This document shows positions 52,250 through 60,688 of a stretch of DNA of 64,000 bases, piece by piece. A model generated the notes under the pieces. The model did not search any database. It saw only the letters and a program-made list of their open reading frames with translations, and had not been told where the DNA came from. Position 1 is the first letter of the stretch, and each line of letters opens with the position of its first letter. This DNA comes from Meishania sp964351985 (GTDB lineage: Bacteria > Bacteroidota > Bacteroidia > Flavobacteriales > Flavobacteriaceae): positions 1-64,000 of the forward strand of contig CAYGPR010000016.1 of the NCBI GenBank assembly GCA_964351985.1. Direction: 5' to 3'. Made by a program: the position numbers and the translations under genes.

Positions 52250-53533
52250 TTAATCTATTGCCCAAATGTCATTTTTAGGAGCTTCATGTTCTCCACCTCC
52301 TATGACCCATAATTTATCTTGAAAAACAGCGGAAGAATGACCCTGTCTTCGAGAAAAAGATTCTGTAGTGGCTTCCGTCCAATTTACACCGTCACTACTG
52401 TACCACACGTCGTTTTTCAATTCACTGTTGGAGGCATCCCACCCGCCTATTACCCAGATCCTATTATCGAATACCATTGTGGTATGATGAGATCTTTGGC
52501 CGAAAGGCGCAGCTGCTGTTACCTGCGCCCAGTGCACTCCATCATCACTAGACCATACATCATTTAGTACTTCGTCAAAAGCTGTTTGACCACCTATAAC
52601 CCATATTTTTTCTTCGAATACTACTGCGGAATGGCCCCAACGCTTTGAAAACCCGGCAGAAGATGTAGCTTCTGTCCAAACAGCACCATTAGTGCTGTAC
52701 CAAACGTCATTGAATTTTCCTAAAGCGCTTCCACCAATGAGCCACATTTTATTATCAAAGACGACCGCGGCATGATTTACACGTGCTTTAAATTCAACAT
52801 CGAGTGTAGCTGGTAACCAGTTTGCGCCGTCACTGGTGTACCAAACTTCACTTTTACTTTCATTAGAAAACACAAAAAATTTAGAACCGGCAATAATCCA
52901 CATTTTATTGTCAAAAACGAGAAGTTCATGGCCCCAGACCTCGGTAAACCCATAGGTTAGTGTAGCTTCGTTCCAGTCCAATCCATTGTTGCTATACCAA
53001 GCATCATTTTTTACTGCCGTTGGATTATCTTCCACTCCTCCAATGACCCATAATTTATTATCAAAAACTGTTGAACCATGGTCAATACGTGGTGAAAAAT
53101 TTGTGGAAGCAACTACTGGATTTTTTGGAAAAGCATAATAACGCGTCGTGAATTTGAATATTTTGCTTTGAGAGGTTTGACCATTGGCATCCTTGGCAAC
53201 GACTTTCCAGTAGTAGTCCGTGATTAAATTTAATCGCTCTTGAATTTTAAAAGTGGTTTCAGAAATTCCGCTCTGTACCATTTCGGATGGATTTCTCTCT
53301 TCACCCAAATACAGGTCATAGGTAACCTCAGTGCCTTCGAGATTTTTCGCAGATTCCCAACTCAAAGTTGGTAAAACCTCCACGTTTGTGGTGCCATTGG
53401 GCACATCGACTAGGTCAAAGCTCAATGGCGGTTCGTTCTGCAACTCGATTTCCGGCGGTACGGAGTCGTCGTTTTTGTTGCAGCCTATCAGAAGTAAATA
53501 ACCAAAAAATAGGTATATGTAAATTGTCTTCAT
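52250..53533 (-). CDS. Kelch-propeller lipoprotein 3 (FnIII + six kelch blades)
   Basis: 427 residues from the ATG at 53533 (MKTIYIYLFFGYLLLIGC). FnIII-like domain, then six kelch repeats. The second blade is unusual: FTEVWGHELLVFDNKMWIIA, with an inserted loop (SKFFVFSNESKSEVW). It shares the C-NKNDDSVPPEIELQNEPPLS start with paralogues 4-6. There are 11 bp between it and the preceding gene. Confidence 0.86.
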   Translation of the reverse strand: MKTIYIYLFFGYLLLIGCNKNDDSVPPEIELQNEPPLSFDLVDVPNGTTNVEVLPTLSWESAKNLEGTEVTYDLYLGEERNPSEMVQSGISETTFKIQERLNLITDYYWKVVAKDANGQTSQSKIFKFTTRYYAFPKNPVVASTNFSPRIDHGSTVFDNKLWVIGGVEDNPTAVKNDAWYSNNGLDWNEATLTYGFTEVWGHELLVFDNKMWIIAGSKFFVFSNESKSEVWYTSDGANWLPATLDVEFKARVNHAAVVFDNKMWLIGGSALGKFNDVWYSTNGAVWTEATSSAGFSKRWGHSAVVFEEKIWVIGGQTAFDEVLNDVWSSDDGVHWAQVTAAAPFGQRSHHTTMVFDNRIWVIGGWDASNSELKNDVWYSSDGVNWTEATTESFSRRQGHSSAVFQDKLWVIGGGEHEAPKNDIWAID

Positions 53534-53544
53534 CTTGCTTGACT

Positions 53545-54834
53545 TTATTCGATAATCCAAATTTCACTTGTAGGCATCATTGTTGCTTCATCTCTCGTAA
53601 CAGTAAATATTTTATTGTCGAAAACGGTTGTCGTATGCCCGCCTCTGGGCAAAAATTCAATGGCCTTGTCAAGTTTGTTCCAAAGCACCCCGTCTCTGGT
53701 GTACCATGCCTCTTCAATACTATTGTCAAGACCTGAATAACCTCCAAAAATCCATAGCCGATCATCGAAAACACAGGTTGTGTGACTTCGTATTGCATTA
53801 AGTTCTAATGGATACGGTGCTTTTTTCCAAATTTCACCATCATCACTGAACCAAAAAGTATCTTCAGCGGACGAGTCGTTTCCACCGATAAGCCAGATTT
53901 TATTGTCAAAAACTATGGTGCTGTGGCGTGATCTATTTGAAAATGGGGCACTGGAGATGACCTCTGTCCAATTGATACCATCTGTACTTTTCCAGATATC
54001 ATTTTTGTTTCCAACAATTCCACTTCCACCAATAAGCCAGAGCGCATTATTGTAAACTGTCAAGCTGTGACTTCTCCTCTCCGAAAACGGGGCTTCATCT
54101 GTAGCCAATATCCAATCCACTCCATTTTCAGTGAACCAAACCTCGTTAGACAGATAAGACGATTTTTTTGATATTGCTGGATCAAAATCTGTCTGACCAC
54201 CAACCACCCAAAGTTTGCCATCGAATACTGCAGATGCATGTCTTCTTCTGCCTGAAAAATGGCCTTCGGCCACAACCTCTTCCCAATTTACGCCGTCAGC
54301 ACTCTGCCAGATATCATTCGAAAACCCTCCATTTGACCCACCGATTACCCATAGCTTTCCATCGAATGTTACTGAAGTATGCCCCCATCGCGCCGGAAAA
54401 CCGGCAGATTCGATAAATGGATTTCTAGGCACCTCGAGGTCACGGGTCGTGAATTTATGTATCGGACTTTGTGAGACCTGCCCATCGGCATCGGTGGCGA
54501 CCACTTTCCAATAATAATCGCTGATAAGGTTCAACCGTTCATCGATCTGGAAGGAAGTCCCCGAAATGCCACTTTGATCCAGATTTGTGGGATTCGTCTC
54601 CTTGCCCAAGTACAGGTCGTAGGTGACTTCGCCCCCTTTGGAGTTTTTGGCGGACTCCCAACTCAGTGTAGGCAGCACATCCACATCAGTTGCCCCATCA
54701 GGGACTTCCATCAGGTTGAAGCTTAGCGGAGGTTCGTTCTGTAGCTCGATTTCCGGTGGAACCGAATCGTCGTTTTTGTTGCAGCCCAACATAATAAGTA
54801 AGGATGTAAATACATATAATTTTATTGTTTTCAT
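53545..54834 (-). CDS. Kelch-propeller lipoprotein 4 (FnIII + six kelch blades)
   Basis: 429 residues (MKTIKLYVFTSLLIMLGC lipobox). FnIII-like domain, then six blades. The second has a longer loop (TDFDPAISKKSSYLSNEVWF). The last blade has lost the Gly-Gly end (FDNKIFTVTRDEATMMPTSE), so the propeller may close differently. It is preceded by 123 bp with a palindromic repeat, the largest gap inside the array. Confidence 0.86.
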   Translation of the reverse strand: MKTIKLYVFTSLLIMLGCNKNDDSVPPEIELQNEPPLSFNLMEVPDGATDVDVLPTLSWESAKNSKGGEVTYDLYLGKETNPTNLDQSGISGTSFQIDERLNLISDYYWKVVATDADGQVSQSPIHKFTTRDLEVPRNPFIESAGFPARWGHTSVTFDGKLWVIGGSNGGFSNDIWQSADGVNWEEVVAEGHFSGRRRHASAVFDGKLWVVGGQTDFDPAISKKSSYLSNEVWFTENGVDWILATDEAPFSERRSHSLTVYNNALWLIGGSGIVGNKNDIWKSTDGINWTEVISSAPFSNRSRHSTIVFDNKIWLIGGNDSSAEDTFWFSDDGEIWKKAPYPLELNAIRSHTTCVFDDRLWIFGGYSGLDNSIEEAWYTRDGVLWNKLDKAIEFLPRGGHTTTVFDNKIFTVTRDEATMMPTSEIWIIE

Positions 54835-54860
54835 CTGTTGAGATTTATAGGTTTTTAACG

Positions 54861-54888
54861 GTCAGACCAGACCGGCTTGCCGGCTGAC
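54861..54888. repeat. Palindromic extragenic element inside the kelch array
   Basis: Nested inverted repeat. gtcag (54861-54865) pairs with ctgac (54884-54888) around ccggc (54872-54876) with gccgg (54879-54883). It is more G+C-rich than its surroundings and sits in the 123-bp gap between paralogues 5 and 4. It resembles dispersed REP-type elements. It may influence RNA stability between the two halves of the operon. Confidence 0.5.
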
Positions 54889-54957
54889 AGGGGTAGTTCG
54901 CAAACCAACATTTCGGTTATATCAGCTTTTCACTATTTCTCGTTTCATGATCTTTGT

Positions 54958-56238
54958 TTATTCTAGTACCCAGGCAGTTGCAGCGTATATATTATTTTCT
55001 TCACTAAATAGTCCTCCTATTATCCAAATTTTATCATTGAATACAACGGCGGTATGGTGTCTCCTTGTCGGGAAGTTTTCTGGAACCGAAAGTTCCGTCC
55101 AACTAGAACCATCCGAACTGTACCAAACATCATTTTTTGTTTCTTGGCCGTCGCTACCTCCTACTAGCCACATCTTATCATCATAAATCGTTACCGTATG
55201 ATGTTGTCTATTGGAAAAATCGGCGATAGGTGTGACCAGTTCCCAATGGACACCATCGGAGGATGACCAAACATCATTTTTTAAACTGTTTTGATCATTG
55301 CCTCCAATAACCCATATTTTGTTTTTGAAAACCACCGAGGCATGACCTGATCTCTTCATGAAATACGGTCCTACAGCTTCTTTTTTTATCCAGGTTTCAC
55401 CGTCAGTGCTTGACCATACATCATCGTAGGTGTAATTTTTAAAAGTAGAGCCCCCGATTACCCAAATCTTATCATCGAAGACTACAGAAGTATGATTACC
55501 CCTTTCAAAAAATTTGTCATCCGTTGTGATTTCTTCCCATACCAGGCCATCGGCACTTTGCCATACGTCATCGAGAATATGCGGTTGTTGATCTGTAAAG
55601 CCACCAATAAGCTGTAGTTTATCATTGAATGTTACGGTTGTATGGCCCGATCTGGGAAAGATAGAGGTGCCGGGAGCGGCCTTTGTCCAATTAGAACCAT
55701 CTTCGCTATGCCAAATATCACTTCTATACTCCCCGTCATAACCCCCAAAAAACCATAGTTTTTCGCCAAAGACTACCGAAGTATGTCTCTGGCGCATTAG
55801 TAGATCGGAAGGAGTGAATATTTCCCTTTTTTTAGCGATAAGATTCCGCGTCGTAAACTTTTGGATCGCACTTTGCGAAGTTTGCCCTTGGCCATCGGTG
55901 GCGACCACTTTCCAATAATAATCGCTGACAAGGCTCAATCGCTCATCGATCTGGAAGGAAGTCCCCGAAATGGCACTTTGATACAGATTTGTGGGATTCG
56001 TCTCTTTGCCCAAATAGAGGTCGTAGGTGACCTCGCTGCCTTTTGGGTTTTTGGCCGACTCCCAGCTTAAAGTTGGTAGCACATCGACCTCAGTGGCCCC
56101 ATCTGGCACATTGACCAAGTTGAAACTTAAGGGCGGTTCGTTCTGCAATTCGATTTCCAGTGGATTGGAATCGTCGTTTTTGTTGCAGCCAAGGGTCAAT
56201 ACAATGACCATGCTTATAAATACATAATTGGTTTTCAT
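54958..56238 (-). CDS. Kelch-propeller lipoprotein 5 (FnIII + six kelch blades)
   Basis: 426 residues from the ATG at 56238 (MKTNYVFISMVIVLTLGC); a TTG six nt upstream is less likely. FnIII-like domain, then six blades. The first lacks the usual spacing (LLMRQRHTSVVFGEKLWFFG) and the second ends LQLIGG. The FnIII nucleotide sequence is almost the same as in paralogues 4 and 6. Confidence 0.86.
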   Translation of the reverse strand: MKTNYVFISMVIVLTLGCNKNDDSNPLEIELQNEPPLSFNLVNVPDGATEVDVLPTLSWESAKNPKGSEVTYDLYLGKETNPTNLYQSAISGTSFQIDERLSLVSDYYWKVVATDGQGQTSQSAIQKFTTRNLIAKKREIFTPSDLLMRQRHTSVVFGEKLWFFGGYDGEYRSDIWHSEDGSNWTKAAPGTSIFPRSGHTTVTFNDKLQLIGGFTDQQPHILDDVWQSADGLVWEEITTDDKFFERGNHTSVVFDDKIWVIGGSTFKNYTYDDVWSSTDGETWIKKEAVGPYFMKRSGHASVVFKNKIWVIGGNDQNSLKNDVWSSSDGVHWELVTPIADFSNRQHHTVTIYDDKMWLVGGSDGQETKNDVWYSSDGSSWTELSVPENFPTRRHHTAVVFNDKIWIIGGLFSEENNIYAATAWVLE

Positions 56239-56261
56239 AATCAACTTTTTTAAAACTTTTG

Positions 56262-57533
56262 TCAGTCAAAGGCCCAAACATCGTTTCTTTCTCCACTTGC
56301 GTAACCACCTGCGATCACCAACAGTTTGTTCTTGAAAACCTCAACGGTATGAGACGCCCTGTGTGAAAATGTAGCAGAGGCCGTTGCTTCTTTCCAAACC
56401 ATTCCGTCAAGGCTATACCAAATGTCATTCTTAAGTTTGTTATTGATTTCCCTCCCTCCGATTAACCATAATTTGTTATCGTATTTTGTTACCGCGTGGC
56501 TTGCCCTTCCAGAAAATGCTGCAGCTGAAGTCGCCATAGACCAATTCGCCCCATCATCACTAAACCAAACATCGTTCTTCCTTTCGTCGTCATAACCACC
56601 AATAAGCCATAGTTTATCGTTGAAGACTTCGAGGGCATGGCCTGATCTCTTTGAAAATGCAGCTGCAGGCGTGGCTTCCATCCAAGTAGTACCGTCATCA
56701 CTATACCATACATCGTTCTTTAGTCCATCAGTTGACCCACCATAGCCGCCCACAACCCATAACTTACCATCCAACACGGCAATTTCATGATTGTTCCTTT
56801 TTGAAAATCCGGCCTCTGAAGTAGCCATCTCCCAGTTAATGCCATCACTACTGTACCAGATATCGTTTTTGTACCCCTCTTCGGTCAGACCACCTATTAC
56901 CCAAAGCTTGTCGTCGAAGACTACAGAAGCATGACCTAATCTCTTTGAAAATGCAGCCGAAAGGTTGGCAGAAGTCCAATTTGCACCATCGGCGCTGTAC
57001 CAAACGTCATTCATGCGTAGCGCCTCGTTGGAATATCCTCCGATTACCCAGAGTTTGTTGTTGAATACAACTGAAGTATGGCCTGTTCTTGGTTTAAATT
57101 CAGCCTCGGGTATCAACGGCTCTTCGGGCATAGCCAGATTTCGGGTGGTAAACTTCTGAATGTCGCTTTTCGAGCTCTGTTCGTTGACATCTTTGGCGAC
57201 CACTTTCCAATAATGATCTGAAATCAAATTTAAACGCTCCTCGATTTGGAAGGAAGTCCCGGAAATGCCACTTTGATACAGATTTGTGGGATTCATCTCC
57301 TTGCCCAAATACAAATCATAGGTGACCTCGCCGCCTTTTGGGTTTTTGGCCGATTCCCAACTTAAGGTCGGTAATAAGTCTACATCTGTGGCGCCATCGG
57401 GTACATCGACCAAATTGAAACTTAGAGGCGGTTCGTTTTGCAATTCGGTTTCAGGCGAAACGGAATCGTCGTTTTTATTGCAGCCCACCAATGCCATTCC
57501 ACATATCGCCAAGATTATATGTTTGGTTTTCAT
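56262..57533 (-). CDS. Kelch-propeller lipoprotein 6 (FnIII + six kelch blades)
   Basis: 423 residues (MKTKHIILAICGMALVGC lipobox). FnIII-like domain (with DHYWKVVAKDVNEQSSKSDI) and six regular kelch repeats, five of them beginning F(S/K)xR. It is one of the most regular of the set. There are 22 bp to the upstream gene and 23 bp to the downstream gene. Confidence 0.87.
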   Translation of the reverse strand: MKTKHIILAICGMALVGCNKNDDSVSPETELQNEPPLSFNLVDVPDGATDVDLLPTLSWESAKNPKGGEVTYDLYLGKEMNPTNLYQSGISGTSFQIEERLNLISDHYWKVVAKDVNEQSSKSDIQKFTTRNLAMPEEPLIPEAEFKPRTGHTSVVFNNKLWVIGGYSNEALRMNDVWYSADGANWTSANLSAAFSKRLGHASVVFDDKLWVIGGLTEEGYKNDIWYSSDGINWEMATSEAGFSKRNNHEIAVLDGKLWVVGGYGGSTDGLKNDVWYSDDGTTWMEATPAAAFSKRSGHALEVFNDKLWLIGGYDDERKNDVWFSDDGANWSMATSAAAFSGRASHAVTKYDNKLWLIGGREINNKLKNDIWYSLDGMVWKEATASATFSHRASHTVEVFKNKLLVIAGGYASGERNDVWAFD

Positions 57534-57555
57534 AACTTTTTTTGAAGTTTATTTT

Positions 57556-58575
57556 TTATTGTTCAAAAGCCCAGACATCATTAAAGGTTTGACTGCCGAC
57601 ACCGGCAATGACCCACATCGCTTTGTCATGAACAGCGGAGGCATGTGCCCACCTTTGAAATTCGCCATCATGGTTTACGGTTTTCCAATCTTTGCCATCT
57701 TTGCTGCACCAAACTGTGTTGAGGGCATTATAGCTCGAGTCGTAACCACCTAGTACCCACATTTTATCGTCAAAGACCAAAGAAGTGTGGCCCTGAACTT
57801 TCCCAAAAGCAGGATTTTCGGTAGCTAGCGTCCAATCAATACCGTTTTTACTGTACCAGACTTTGTTGCTTGTCAACGAAGTGTAGCCCGAAACGAGCCA
57901 CATATACCCATTGTATACCAATGCGGTTTGAAGGGTTTGGTACAAAGCTGGAGTGCTGGGGGTAACTTCTACCCAATCGATACCATTTTTACTGTACCAA
58001 ACATCGGTTTTGGAAGTACCGTCGCCAATTCCTCCTATGACCCATAGGGCATTATTGTAGACCAGGGTTGAATGGCTATGACGCGCAGGAAAGGGAGTCT
58101 TGACCTCAACTTTTTTCCAGTTTTTGCCATCGCTGCTCTGCCAGATATCGTTATAGGGATTAAAAAAACCATCATCGCCAATGGCACGCCCACCAATGAC
58201 CCATAGTTTGTTGTCGAACACCGTAGTGCTATGTTCCATTCGTGGTGCAAAGTGACCCGCGGCCTTCACTTCTATCCAGTTGGCTCCGTCCTTACTTTGC
58301 CATATGTCATTTTTTGCCTTCGAGCCCTCATTGGGGATCAATGCCCTGCCGCCAATGACCCATAATTTATCTTTGAAACGTGTTGCGGTATGATGGGTCC
58401 TTTTTTCGAAAGAGGCCTCTTTAGTAACCAATTTTGCTTTTAATGCCTTTTTTTTGTTAATAAAACTAGACTTTAGTCCGGTTGCCTCGAAATCAGGATC
58501 TTCTATCGTTGACTTTTCACAGGAAAATATCAATAACAGCAGGGTCAAAATCGATATGTTCAGTAATGTTTTCAT
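57556..58575 (-). CDS. Kelch-propeller lipoprotein 7 (no FnIII; six kelch blades)
   Basis: 339 residues (MKTLLNISILTLLLLIFSC lipobox, then EKSTIEDPDFEA). The FnIII-like stalk is absent, and a short Lys-rich linker (INKKKALKAKLVTKEA) leads straight into six blades. The fourth blade is weak (LYQTLQTALVYNGYMWLVSG). It is the first kelch gene of the array as transcribed and lies 8 bp after the collagen-like gene. It is likely the ancestral or simplest form. Confidence 0.86.
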   Translation of the reverse strand: MKTLLNISILTLLLLIFSCEKSTIEDPDFEATGLKSSFINKKKALKAKLVTKEASFEKRTHHTATRFKDKLWVIGGRALIPNEGSKAKNDIWQSKDGANWIEVKAAGHFAPRMEHSTTVFDNKLWVIGGRAIGDDGFFNPYNDIWQSSDGKNWKKVEVKTPFPARHSHSTLVYNNALWVIGGIGDGTSKTDVWYSKNGIDWVEVTPSTPALYQTLQTALVYNGYMWLVSGYTSLTSNKVWYSKNGIDWTLATENPAFGKVQGHTSLVFDDKMWVLGGYDSSYNALNTVWCSKDGKDWKTVNHDGEFQRWAHASAVHDKAMWVIAGVGSQTFNDVWAFEQ

Positions 58576-58583
58576 GTTATTTT

Positions 58584-59213
58584 TTATTTTGGAATGTTAA
58601 AATGTGTTGAGATTTCCTCGTAGGTCATTTTGGTATAATTCACTGCTGATTTACCGCTTGTGGGGATACCCCCTGGGATAATAAAATATCTGTACTCCTC
58701 AAAAAAAGGTGTTCCTATGAACCCCCCATCTATTGATTCGACTATAATTTCGAACTGTTGAGGATTAGTGGTTGCAGGATTGGTTATGTATCTATGGTAG
58801 TAATACTGATCTCTAACAAAAAAAGTACGTGGTAGCTGTTCAATCAAAGTATCATCAATGACATTGAAAGTTCGCCCAAAAACCAATAATAGCCCATTTT
58901 CAATATTATCGTCCGTCAATTCAGGAGCGCCTACAGAAAAACTGTCTCTGGCTAGGGCAATATCATCAGGAAACTCTGAAGGGAACCACTCCGAATAAAT
59001 AACATTAGCCGTGCCAAGTTCTCCCGGTTCGCCTTGCGCTCCATCGGTACCATCTTCGCCATTTTGACCATCTACACCTGGTAAACCTTGTTCACCTTGA
59101 GGACCCTGAGTACCGATTGGGCCCTGTTCGCCATCCTTTGAGCAGGCCAATATTAGGCAGGACATCAAAAGGAGGCCTAAACACCACTGTATAAATTTCA
59201 CATCCGTTTTCAT
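58584..59213 (-). CDS. Collagen-like lipoprotein A
   Basis: 209 residues. Lipobox LACSKDG (Cys at about residue 24) is followed directly by about 14 uninterrupted Gly-X-Y triplets (for example GPIGTQGPQGEQGLPG). A globular domain follows with TANVIYSEWFPSEF and the end YTKMTYEEISTHFNIPK. Gly-X-Y repeats of this type form collagen-like triple helices, so the protein probably trimerises as a stalk with the globular head on the cell surface. It shares the C-terminal domain with the next two genes upstream. It is 8 bp before kelch gene 7. Confidence 0.85.
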   Translation of the reverse strand: MKTDVKFIQWCLGLLLMSCLILACSKDGEQGPIGTQGPQGEQGLPGVDGQNGEDGTDGAQGEPGELGTANVIYSEWFPSEFPDDIALARDSFSVGAPELTDDNIENGLLLVFGRTFNVIDDTLIEQLPRTFFVRDQYYYHRYITNPATTNPQQFEIIVESIDGGFIGTPFFEEYRYFIIPGGIPTSGKSAVNYTKMTYEEISTHFNIPK

Positions 59214-59265
59214 CGTATTGTCTTATAAGGCTAATAGGGAACTCTTATTAGTATACCAAAACGTT

Positions 59266-59901
59266 TTACTCCGGAATATTGAAGTGTGCCAAAACTTCTT
59301 CATAGGCCATTTTGGAATAATCTAATGAAGATGACGACTTGCCGCTGACCGAAACTCCGCCAGGAATTATGATATAGCGATAGCGATCTATGTAACTGAA
59401 GGTGCTATTTGAACCGTCAATAGTATTGACCTGAATTCGCAATAGCGTGCTTCCATTGCCATTGCCGAACAATCCGAAACCAAAAACAAGGTTTTGATCA
59501 TGGGTGTACGGCAATTGGAAGATCTCAGCGTTATCTCCTAAAACATTGTTTCCTGCATATACTATGATAAGGTCGGTTGCTATGTTAAATTCATTTGCAG
59601 AGAGTGTTGCCAATCCCATTATGTTTTGTGGTACTGAATTCGGATTTAGATAGTCTGCTAATATCCAATCAGAAAAAATCACATTTGCAGTCCCTGTTTC
59701 TCCATCTGCGCCATCCGTACCATCCGTACCATTAGCTCCGTCCACCCCGTTTTGACCTTGCGCGCCTGCTGGCCCTTGTTCACCCTGCGCCCCTTGTGGC
59801 CCGACAGCGCCATCATTGCCATCTTTTGAGCAGGCCAGTACTATCCCGGCGATAATAAGAACACTAAAAATTTGTTTACTAATTCTCATACTTGTTTTCA
59901 T
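59266..59901 (-). CDS. Collagen-like lipoprotein B
   Basis: 211 residues with lipobox VLACSKDG and about 15 Gly-X-Y triplets (GAVGPQGAQGEQGPAG through GTDGTDGADGET). The related globular head then follows (TANVIFSDWILADYL ... YRYIIIPGGVSVSGKSSS ... KMAYEEVLAHFNIPE). It is a paralogue of A in both stalk and head. It may form homo- or heterotrimers with A. Spacing is 52 bp to A. Confidence 0.85.
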   Translation of the reverse strand: MKTSMRISKQIFSVLIIAGIVLACSKDGNDGAVGPQGAQGEQGPAGAQGQNGVDGANGTDGTDGADGETGTANVIFSDWILADYLNPNSVPQNIMGLATLSANEFNIATDLIIVYAGNNVLGDNAEIFQLPYTHDQNLVFGFGLFGNGNGSTLLRIQVNTIDGSNSTFSYIDRYRYIIIPGGVSVSGKSSSSLDYSKMAYEEVLAHFNIPE

Positions 59902-60014
59902 AACACTTAAATTTTAGAGATTATTTTTAATTTTATTGGGCTTTTGCCCGCTGTAATTGCTTTTCGTTTAAAGCCAAAGAATGTGGGTCACTTCACTAAA
60001 AATTCATAAATGGT

Positions 60015-60587
60015 CTATTGCGGAATACTAAAATGTTCGACAATTTCTCGGTAAGTCATTTTTCCGAGATCCGAAGGCCCTTTTGAACTAAGACCAAATA
60101 GTTTTTCGCCAGGCACAATGACCACCCTGAATTCAGCATTTGCCGAAGGCCTGAAAAAAATGTCCTGTAATGGATCTAGAAGTAATGAGGTTACCCGTAG
60201 ACGTGTCGAGGTTCCGTTAGCAACTTTAATGAGCTCGACAATATAGCTTTCAGCATCTTGAGGCATTGTTACGGGCAACGAAAAAATGTTGTTTCGCTTA
60301 CCATAGACCAGTATCACGTCTTTTTCTAGATTTAGAAATTTACTATTGATAAGTGGCAAGCTGAAGACTTCAGAACTGTTTTGACTACTGTTCGGAAATT
60401 GTGAAGGAATCCACTTCGAATAAAGCACGGTATTATTTTGTTTTCCATTTGACACCGTTGTGAATGTCAGAAACGTTCCTTGTGGAGTTTGGTCTATCGG
60501 TGTTTCTTCTTTTGAGCAACCCAATATCAGACTTGCGATAAAAAGAACGTTAAAAAATCGCTTTGAACTCTTCGCTACTGTTTTCAT
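60015..60587 (-). CDS. Collagen-like lipoprotein paralogue C, without Gly-X-Y repeat
   Basis: 190 residues. Lipobox LILGCSKEETPIDQ. The head domain matches A and B (TVLYSKWIPSQFPNS, FRVVIVPGEKLFG and the end KMTYREIVEHFSIPQ). The collagen stalk is absent, replaced by a short non-repetitive linker (TPQGTFLTFTTVSNG). It is the first gene of the array, 101 bp after the HTCS gene stop. It is preceded by a TAnnTTTG box. Confidence 0.8.
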   Translation of the reverse strand: MKTVAKSSKRFFNVLFIASLILGCSKEETPIDQTPQGTFLTFTTVSNGKQNNTVLYSKWIPSQFPNSSQNSSEVFSLPLINSKFLNLEKDVILVYGKRNNIFSLPVTMPQDAESYIVELIKVANGTSTRLRVTSLLLDPLQDIFFRPSANAEFRVVIVPGEKLFGLSSKGPSDLGKMTYREIVEHFSIPQ

Positions 60588-60611
60588 ACCACTTGAAATT
60601 GATTAATGATT

Positions 60612-60619
60612 CAAATGTA
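60612..60619 (-). promoter_or_regulatory. -7 element upstream of the collagen/kelch array
   Basis: The minus strand reads TACATTTG, an exact match to TAnnTTTG, 25 bp before the start of gene C. No clear -33 TTTG is seen at the usual distance. A weak -33 would fit a promoter that needs an activator, for example the adjacent HTCS. Confidence 0.4.
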
Positions 60620-60688
60620 TCGGAGAACGAAAAGAAGAGAATGGTCATATGTAACAAAGTACTGACCGTATGTAACTGAAAAAATAAA

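Noticed and set aside
48158..60587. CRISPR array as an explanation for the repeats in the kelch region
   Set aside because: The repeats are coding propeller blades of about 50 residues; there are no short direct repeats with unique spacers.
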